From Haloechinothrix_A salitolerans (lineage in GTDB: Bacteria > Actinomycetota > Actinomycetes > Mycobacteriales > Pseudonocardiaceae): a stretch of DNA of 64,000 nt. The stretch is from the NCBI RefSeq assembly GCF_039544105.1, contig NZ_BAABLA010000021.1. One strand, written 5' to 3'. Positions within the stretch are counted from its first letter, which is position 1; every line of letters begins with the position of its first letter. The notes below the pieces were generated by a model. The model saw only the letters and a program-made list of their open reading frames with translations, was not told the origin of the DNA and did no database searches. This document shows positions 57,889 through 64,000 of this stretch, one piece after another. Position numbers and translations under genes: made by a program.

Positions 57889-60800
57889 GCGCCATGCTGC
57901 GCAACTCCCGTGCCGCGACGGACAGCGTCGCCAGGTCGAGACGTCCCGAGCGATGGATTTCGTCCAGCGTGACGCGGGCCCGAGCGAGACGGGACGCGTT
58001 GACGGTTTCCCACTCAGCGATCTTGTCGTCGACCTGGTCGTCCGGGTCGCAGTGCCGCAGTGCGTCGAGCGTGATCATCCGCAGTGACTGGTAGATGTCG
58101 TCGCGCAACGCCAGGCGCGCCAGCGCGTGCCAGCGGTTGCCTCGCTCCAGCGCGCTCACCGAGGTCAGCATGGCGTCGATGCCAAGGTGCGCGGACAGCG
58201 CGTAGTACAGCTCGGCGGTCTCGTGCGGGCTGCGCTCCTTGCTCAGCCCTACCTCGTGCTCCGCCAATTCCGCCACCTCGATGACATCCAGCAGGCCGTA
58301 GGTGTGCAGGAGCACAGCCATCCGGTCGGCGAGGTCGGCGGGCAGGCCCTTGCCCGCGAGTTCGTCGCGCTTGACGTCGACCGACTCGGCCTGCGCGCCA
58401 CGCAGGAAGCCCGCCACCCGAGGCATCAGCTCCGAGACGACGTCGGCGAACCGGTTGATTTCCGCGCCGACGGCGAGCGGTTGCGGCCGGTTGGTCAGCC
58501 ACCAGCGCGAGGCCCGGTCCAGCAACCTGCGGGTTTCCAGCACCACGGCGTCGGCGTCCTCCGTCGCGACGTCGGCGTCGAGCGCGTCGACCTGCTGCCA
58601 GATGTCTCGCAAGTCGAACACCGCGGTGGCCACGGTGAAAGCCCGTACCGCGTCGGTCGCGGTCGCGTTCAACTCCTCGGTGAGCCGGTAGGCATACGTG
58701 AGCCCCGCGCCGCCGACGACTTCGTTGACGACCTGGGTGGTCACGATCTGCCGATTCAGCGGGTGATCGAGGATCTGCTTCTGGAACCGGTCACGCAGCG
58801 GTGTCGGGAAGTAGTCCGGCAGTATCCGCAGGAACACCTCCTGGTCGGGTAGATCGCTGTCGAGCAGTTCGTCCTTGAGATCCAGCTTGACGTGGGCCAG
58901 CAGCGTGGCCAGCTCCGGCGAGGTCAGTCCCTGCCCCGCCTTGTCCAGCTCCTTGAACTCCTCGTTGGTCGGCAGTGCCTCCAGCTCACGATCAAGCCCC
59001 GCTTTGGTCTCGAGGTACGACACGAGCCGCTGGTGAACTGACGTCATCGCCGGGGCGTGCACCCTGGAGATACCGAGCACGGCGTTCTGCCGGTAGTTGT
59101 TGGCCAGCACCAGCTCGGCGACCTCGTCGGTCATCGACTCCAGCAGCGGCACCCGATTCTCGGTGTCAAGGTGCCCTTCGTCGATCAGCTGCTCAAGCAG
59201 AATTTTGATGTTGACCTCGTGGTCGGAGCAGTCGACGCCCGCCGAGTTGTCCAGCGCGTCGGTATTGATCTTGCCGCCGTTGCGGGCGAACTCGATCCTG
59301 CCGCGTTCGGTCAGCCCGAGGTTGCCGCCCTCACCGACGACGTTGACCCGCAGGTCCTTGCCGTTGACGCGCAGCGGGTCGTTGGTCTTGTCGTCGGCAT
59401 CGGCGTGGCTCTCGGTGGACGCCTTGACGTAGGTGCCGATACCGCCGTTCCACAGCAGGTCGACCGGGGCGAGCAGGATCGCGCGGATCAGCTCGTTCGG
59501 CGTCAGCTTCGTGACGCCGTCCGCGATGCCCAGCGCCTCGCGCACCTGCGGCGTGATCGGCACCGACTTCGCGCTGCGCGAGTACACCCCGCCGCCTTCG
59601 CTGATCAGCGTTGTGTCGTAGTCCTCCCACGACGACCGGGGCAGCGCGAACAGTCGCTCCCGCTCCCGGAAAGCGGCAACAGTGTCGCCCGGGTTGGGGT
59701 CGAGGAAGATATGCAGGTGGTTGAACGCCGCCACCAGGCGGATGTGTTCGGACAACAGCATGCCGTTGCCGAAGACGTCGCCGCCCATGTCGCCGATGCC
59801 GACGACCGTGAAGTCCTGCCGCTGGGTGTCGACGCCCAACTCGCGAAAGTGCCGCTTGACCGACTCCCACGCGCCCTTGGCGGTGATGCCCATGGCCTTG
59901 TGGTCGTAGCCGACCGAGCCGCCGGAGGCGAACGCGTCGCCCAGCCAGAAGCCGTAGCTGGCGGAGACGTCGTTGGCGATGTCGGAGAACGTGGCCGTGC
60001 CCTTGTCAGCGGCCACGACGAGGTAGCTGTCGTCGCCGTCGTAGCGCACCACCGACGGCGCTGGCACCGTGACGCCTTCCTTGCGGTTGTCGGTGAGGTC
60101 GAGCAGGCCGGAGATGAACATCCGGTAGCAGGCGATGCCCTCCGCCTGCCTGGCCTCCCGGTCGGCGGCGGGGTCGCCGGTCGGTGTCGGTGGCCGCTTG
60201 ACGACGAAACCGCCCTTCGCGCCGACCGGCACGATCACGGCGTTCTTCACCGCCTGCGCCTTGACCAGGCCAAGCACCTCGGTGCGGAAGTCCTCCCTGC
60301 GGTCCGACCAGCGCAGCCCACCGCGCGCGACCAGCCCGAACCGCAGGTGCACGCCCTCCACTCGCGCGGAGTAGACGAAGATCTCGAAGCGCGGCCTCGG
60401 TTCCGGCAGATCCGGCACCGCCTCCGGCTCCAGCTTGATCGACAAGTACGGCCTCGGCTGGCCGTCGGCGTCGGTGACGTAGTAGTTGGTGCGCAACGTC
60501 GCGGTGATCACCGCGAGCAGGCTGCGCAGGATGCGGTCCTCGTCGAGGCTGACGACCGCGTCGATCATGGTGCTGATCTCGGTCACAATGCCGTCGACCC
60601 GCTCGGTGCGGCCCTCGTCGGGTGTGTCGATGTCGAACTTGGCCTCGAACAGCCGCACCAGCGCCGCCGAGATCGCCGAGTTCGCCAGGACGGCGTCCTC
60701 GATGTACTCCTGCGAGTACGGGGTGCCCGCCTGGCGCAGGTACCGCGAGTACGCGCGCAGCACAGCGGCCTGCCGCCAGTTCAACCCGGCGCGCAGCACC

Positions 60801-62887
60801 AACCCGTTGAAGCCGTCGACTTCGGCGTTGCCCTCCCACATGGCACGGAAGGCGTCCTGGAAACGTTCGCGCACCTCGAGCAACGCGGTCTCGTCGGCGA
60901 AGCGCTCCAGCACCGTCGGGTCGACCCGTAGCCCGAAGTCGTAAATCCAGCCGCGCTTACCGTCGGCGAGGCTGATCTCGTACGGCCGCTGGTCGACGAC
61001 CTCGACGTCCATCTTCTGCAGCATCGGCAGCAGCGTGGACAACGTGACCCCTTCACCGAGCAGGTACAGCTTGAACCGGCGCTGCTCGCTCCGGGTTTCG
61101 TCCGGCACGTAGAACGACATCGCGACGTCGTCCTCGCTGGACAACGACTCGACGGTGCGCAGGTCGGCGAGCCCGGTGGCGGCGTCGAAGTCCTCCTTGT
61201 ACGCCTCGGGAACCGATCCGGCGAGCCGCTGGCCGAGCTGATACGACGTCTCGTCGCGGTAGCCGTCGTCACCGGCGGCCACTCGCTCGGCATGGATCGC
61301 CTCGATCAGGCGGTCGTCCCAGCCGCGCACGGCGTCGTTCAGCAATTCTTGCAGCCGCACCGCGTCCGGCTCGATCATCCGTTCCGGCTGGGTGTGGACG
61401 GTGAAGTGCACCTGCGCGAACAGCGTCTCGCCGAGGCGCACGGCGAACTCGACGGTATCGGCGTCCAGCTCGGTGCGCAGCACCTCCTGCATCGCTTGCC
61501 GTGTCTGCGTGGAGTACCGGTCACGAGGCACGAACACCACACAGGAATAGAACCGGCCGTACGGGTCACGGCGTAGGAACGCCCGCAGCCTGCGCCGGTC
61601 GGCCAGCGCGATCGCGCCGGTAACCGTGGCATACAGCGAGTCGAGGTCGGTGGAGAACAGCTCAGCGCGCGGCCAGCTCTGTAGCACCTCCAGCATCTCT
61701 TGACCGGAGTGCGATTCGATCGGGAAACCCGCGCGGTGGATGACGTCGCGGACCTTGCGCTCGATCACCGGGATGTCGAGCACGTCCTCATGCAGCGCGG
61801 ACGTCGTGAACATGCCGAGAAAACGATGCTCCCCGACCACGTTCCCGTCGTCGTCGAAGATCTTGACGCCGATGTAGTACGGGTGCACGGGGCGATGCAC
61901 CGTGGACGGCGCGCTCGCCGGTGTCAGCACGAGCAGCGTGGGAGCGAATGCCGTCTCCGCGGTGTCCGGCCCTTTGGTGAGGTCATGCGCGGCGAGGCTG
62001 TCCTGCCGCAGCACGCCAAGCCCGGACGCCAGTACCGCCCGTAGCGCGGGACGCCGCTCCTGCGCTACGACGTCGTTCTCGCCACCGTCTCCGCGATCCT
62101 GCCCGCCGTCCTCAGCGGCGTCTTCGGTGATGACCTCGTAACGCCGGTAGCCGAGGAACGTGAAGTGCCCCCGCACCAGCCAGCGCAGCAGTGCCTCCCC
62201 GTCGCTGACCTCCGTAGCGGGCAGGTTCGGCGGGGACGTCGCCAACTCTTCGGCGATGTCCAGTGCCGTCGCCGACATCCGTTCGGAGTCCTCCACAACC
62301 TCGCGGACGTCGTTGATGACGACGTGCAGCCGATTCTCCATCTCCAGCGCGCGTTCGGCGTCGGTCATCCGGTCGAGTTCGACGAAGATCCACGACTCGG
62401 TCGCGGCGCCCTCCGGCGGATTGGCGGCGTCCGCTGTGGGGTGCAGTTCCCGCAGCGAACCGGTGACATCGCGCGTGACGACGAGGATCGGGTGCACGAT
62501 GCGCTGCACGTCGATCCCGGAGCGGGCGAACTTGGCGGCCACACTGTCGACGAGGAACGGCATGTCGTCGGTCACGATCTGGACGACGGTGCCGTCGCTG
62601 GACCAGCCGTGCTCCTGCGCGTTGGGCTTGCCGATCCACACGGCGGGCGCCCCTGGCGTGCGCTGCTCCGCGAGCCGCTTGTGAGCCCGTACCGCCCCGA
62701 CGAGATCAGCGGGGTCGGTGCCAATGATGTCTTCGGGCGGAACGTGACGGTAGTAGAGCCGAATCAGGTCGGCGATGTCGGACGCCAGCGCTGCCGCACG
62801 CTCGACGAGGGCGTCGCGTTGCTGCTCTAACGATGGGGTCTCGACGAGGCCACCGGCAACCTGTCGCGAACTACCCACTGTGGTCAT
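57884..62887 (-). CDS. gdh: NAD-specific glutamate dehydrogenase, large (L_180) type
   Basis: 1667 aa, matching the 180-kDa actinobacterial enzyme (Rv2476c). The N-terminal half holds ACT-like regulatory domains (FTVHTQPERMIEPDAV region). The catalytic domain is in the centre: FGLVARGGLRWSDRREDFRT, then VPVGAKGGFVVKR with the catalytic Lys region, and GIGDMGGDVFGNGMLLSEH for the NAD fold. The C-terminal part is helical. It oxidises glutamate to 2-oxoglutarate and ammonia. In mycobacteria it is held back by the FHA protein GarA, whose gene is not here. The ATG has GGGAG about ten bases before. Confidence 0.96.
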   Translation of the reverse strand: MTTVGSSRQVAGGLVETPSLEQQRDALVERAAALASDIADLIRLYYRHVPPEDIIGTDPADLVGAVRAHKRLAEQRTPGAPAVWIGKPNAQEHGWSSDGTVVQIVTDDMPFLVDSVAAKFARSGIDVQRIVHPILVVTRDVTGSLRELHPTADAANPPEGAATESWIFVELDRMTDAERALEMENRLHVVINDVREVVEDSERMSATALDIAEELATSPPNLPATEVSDGEALLRWLVRGHFTFLGYRRYEVITEDAAEDGGQDRGDGGENDVVAQERRPALRAVLASGLGVLRQDSLAAHDLTKGPDTAETAFAPTLLVLTPASAPSTVHRPVHPYYIGVKIFDDDGNVVGEHRFLGMFTTSALHEDVLDIPVIERKVRDVIHRAGFPIESHSGQEMLEVLQSWPRAELFSTDLDSLYATVTGAIALADRRRLRAFLRRDPYGRFYSCVVFVPRDRYSTQTRQAMQEVLRTELDADTVEFAVRLGETLFAQVHFTVHTQPERMIEPDAVRLQELLNDAVRGWDDRLIEAIHAERVAAGDDGYRDETSYQLGQRLAGSVPEAYKEDFDAATGLADLRTVESLSSEDDVAMSFYVPDETRSEQRRFKLYLLGEGVTLSTLLPMLQKMDVEVVDQRPYEISLADGKRGWIYDFGLRVDPTVLERFADETALLEVRERFQDAFRAMWEGNAEVDGFNGLVLRAGLNWRQAAVLRAYSRYLRQAGTPYSQEYIEDAVLANSAISAALVRLFEAKFDIDTPDEGRTERVDGIVTEISTMIDAVVSLDEDRILRSLLAVITATLRTNYYVTDADGQPRPYLSIKLEPEAVPDLPEPRPRFEIFVYSARVEGVHLRFGLVARGGLRWSDRREDFRTEVLGLVKAQAVKNAVIVPVGAKGGFVVKRPPTPTGDPAADREARQAEGIACYRMFISGLLDLTDNRKEGVTVPAPSVVRYDGDDSYLVVAADKGTATFSDIANDVSASYGFWLGDAFASGGSVGYDHKAMGITAKGAWESVKRHFRELGVDTQRQDFTVVGIGDMGGDVFGNGMLLSEHIRLVAAFNHLHIFLDPNPGDTVAAFRERERLFALPRSSWEDYDTTLISEGGGVYSRSAKSVPITPQVREALGIADGVTKLTPNELIRAILLAPVDLLWNGGIGTYVKASTESHADADDKTNDPLRVNGKDLRVNVVGEGGNLGLTERGRIEFARNGGKINTDALDNSAGVDCSDHEVNIKILLEQLIDEGHLDTENRVPLLESMTDEVAELVLANNYRQNAVLGISRVHAPAMTSVHQRLVSYLETKAGLDRELEALPTNEEFKELDKAGQGLTSPELATLLAHVKLDLKDELLDSDLPDQEVFLRILPDYFPTPLRDRFQKQILDHPLNRQIVTTQVVNEVVGGAGLTYAYRLTEELNATATDAVRAFTVATAVFDLRDIWQQVDALDADVATEDADAVVLETRRLLDRASRWWLTNRPQPLAVGAEINRFADVVSELMPRVAGFLRGAQAESVDVKRDELAGKGLPADLADRMAVLLHTYGLLDVIEVAELAEHEVGLSKERSPHETAELYYALSAHLGIDAMLTSVSALERGNRWHALARLALRDDIYQSLRMITLDALRHCDPDDQVDDKIAEWETVNASRLARARVTLDEIHRSGRLDLATLSVAARELRSMAR

Positions 62888-63057
62888 GCCGACACTCCCA
62901 TCCTGCCACGTTCCCCTCGCCGCTCACCAGTAGCGACGACGAGCTCCGGCGGCATCCCCATCTCATTCCGCACGCACGTGCGCCATCACTCCACTGTTGA
63001 TACGCAGGCGCGGCTGCTCGCTGGGAGCGGACCGCGACGCTGCGATCGACGCCACAT

Positions 63058-63087
63058 ACCCTAGCCCCGCCGCCAGGCCAGTGTCCT
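63058..63087 (-). promoter_or_regulatory. Weak promoter candidate for gdh
   Basis: On the minus strand AGGACA (63082-63087), 18 bp and TAGGGT (63058-63063) fit a relaxed sigma-A promoter. The leader would be about 165 nt. The rest of the 221-bp gap (62888-63108) shows no other signal. Confidence 0.3.
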
Positions 63088-63108
63088 CCCCGGAGTCAGC
63101 ACTACGTC

Positions 63109-64000
63109 TCAGACCGGGCCGCCACCGTGTTTGCCGCGCAGCGGGGTATCGCCGTTGACGGCGTGGCCGTTCGCACCGCGGCGCCCGCTCGTCGATCCGC
63201 TGGTTTCGCTCCGCTGCCAGCGCCTGCTGCGCACCCGGGGCGTCACCGCCGAGTTGTCGTCGTCGCCGTTGGCCCAGCTACTGAACACGGCCAGCACGCT
63301 GTCGAGTTCTCTGGCCGGCTGCGGCTCAGGCGCCGGCTCTGGTTCGCTCTCCCGCTCCGGTTCAGGCGTCGTATCCGAGCCAACCTCGACCTGGGAGGCG
63401 GACGACGTTTCGAGCCAAGACTCCGGCGGCGCGGACGCCCCAGACTGGACGTCGGACGGAGCGGTGTACTGGGTTGGTGCTTCTTCCAGCGCGGGCCCCT
63501 GCGTGGGTTCCGGCCGTGGGTCTGGCCGCCACGACCATTCCGCGTGGGCGGGCTGTGGATGGGCTGGTCGCGCGGTCCAATCCGGGCTCGCGGACGGATC
63601 CGCTCGCGGAGGCTCGGGCTGTGGCCGTTCCGATCGCTCGGCCCACGACGGGCTTTGGTGCGGATGCTCCTGTACGGGCTCCTCCCACGGCAGCGGTGGC
63701 CGTGTCCGATGCGTCGGCGGCTGTTCCCGCTGATGATCACCCGAAGCGTGGTCAGGCTGTTCGTGCCGGCCACGCTCCTCCGGTTCGTTGTCGGACGCGT
63801 GTCGCCTACCGCCGGATCCCATCGCCACACCGAGTCGATCCAGCACGGACCGCACCGACGGTGCCCCCTCGGCCTGGTGCCGCGCACCCCCGTCCGCTGC
63901 CTCCGACGCCGAGTGTCTGGCCCACGGCACCGCCTGGTGCCGCGTTGCCTCCCACGCCGCCGACGGCGGCGCCGCGGGCTCCGGGACGGAAGGTTGAGTT
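63109..64000 (-). CDS. C-terminal part of a Pro/Glu/Arg-rich disordered protein (5' end outside window)
   Basis: The frame is open from the stop at 63109 through the window edge, so the protein begins outside; about 297 codons are seen. The visible part is low-complexity: many EPEP, PQPE, RPDPRPEP runs, no membrane segment and few hydrophobic clusters except SVRSVLDRLGVAM and LDSVLAVFSSWANG. The end is Arg/Gly-rich (SGRRGANGHAVNGD). A GTG at 63930 is the first possible start inside the window but nothing supports it. Function unknown; an ordered domain may lie upstream. Confidence 0.6.
   Translation of the reverse strand, partial: TQPSVPEPAAPPSAAWEATRHQAVPWARHSASEAADGGARHQAEGAPSVRSVLDRLGVAMGSGGRRHASDNEPEERGRHEQPDHASGDHQREQPPTHRTRPPLPWEEPVQEHPHQSPSWAERSERPQPEPPRADPSASPDWTARPAHPQPAHAEWSWRPDPRPEPTQGPALEEAPTQYTAPSDVQSGASAPPESWLETSSASQVEVGSDTTPEPERESEPEPAPEPQPARELDSVLAVFSSWANGDDDNSAVTPRVRSRRWQRSETSGSTSGRRGANGHAVNGDTPLRGKHGGGPV

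Noticed and set aside
59057..60931. 624-codon plus-strand open frame
   Set aside because: Antisense to gdh, whose catalytic motifs on the other strand are clear.

Overview
The window is a gene-dense, high-GC stretch of actinobacterial chromosome. GTG and TTG starts are common, many neighbouring genes overlap by 4 bp, and the gene order follows, as I remember it, Mycobacterium tuberculosis Rv2417c-Rv2421c, Rv2439c-Rv2448c, Rv2457c-Rv2462c and Rv2464c-Rv2476c. Genes for methylglucose lipopolysaccharide synthesis (octT, gpgP), a mycothiol-linked DsbA protein, a large NAD-glutamate dehydrogenase and a RqlH-type helicase point to Mycobacteriales/Pseudonocardiales. The long intergenic palindromes make Pseudonocardiaceae my best guess; the species cannot be told. 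No rRNA, intact insertion sequence, prophage or CRISPR array was seen.

Layout. 0.1-3.5 kb (minus): degV, octT, gpgP, rsfS, nadD. 3.7-5.8 kb (plus): rqlH helicase. 5.9-12.6 kb (minus): proB-obg, rpmA-rplU and a long RNase E gene. 13.1-14.5 kb: secreted subtilisin-like protease. 14.5-17.2 kb (minus): three-gene ABC exporter. 17.4-19.9 kb (minus): folC, DUF4233, ndk. 20.0-28.0 kb: an accessory island with a GAF-LuxR regulator divergent from six genes that combine a branched-chain-amino-acid-type ABC importer with an acyl-CoA ligase in a translationally coupled chain. 28.1-30.7 kb: valS. 30.8-34.7 kb: accessory genes (unknown membrane protein, DUF488, GPP34, fdhD, Tat-type esterase). 34.8-39.2 kb (minus): clpX, clpP2, clpP1, tig. 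39.4-46.5 kb: AI-2E transporter, tRNA-Gly, tRNA-Pro, acetyltransferase, a vapC relic, class III cyclase, DUF1542 protein, desaturase, nei2, rpiB, metallo-hydrolase. 46.5-49.4 kb (minus): methyltransferase, aldehyde dehydrogenase, Rv2466c-like protein. 49.5-52.1 kb: pepN. 52.2-53.7 kb (minus): DUF5130, ctaJ-like, HNH nuclease. 54.0-57.1 kb (plus): MscS channel, glbO, GH13 glucosidase. 57.1-64.0 kb (minus): Rv2474c-like protein, gdh, and the 3' part of a Pro-rich disordered protein that runs off the window.

How it works together. Most of the window is housekeeping: NAD and proline synthesis, ribosome proteins and assembly, RNA decay, folate polyglutamylation, protein folding and degradation, and glutamate catabolism. 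The least standard parts are (i) the LuxR/ABC/acyl-CoA-ligase island, which looks like uptake plus CoA activation of an acid substrate and has several candidate operators in its 300-bp divergent intergenic region; (ii) a family of long two-part palindromes placed just after gene ends; (iii) candidate regulatory sites consistent with known biology: a sigma-H/R-type promoter before the Rv2466c homologue and a ClgR-like box before clpP1P2; (iv) a vapC toxin relic and two unexplained hairpins between rne and the protease gene.
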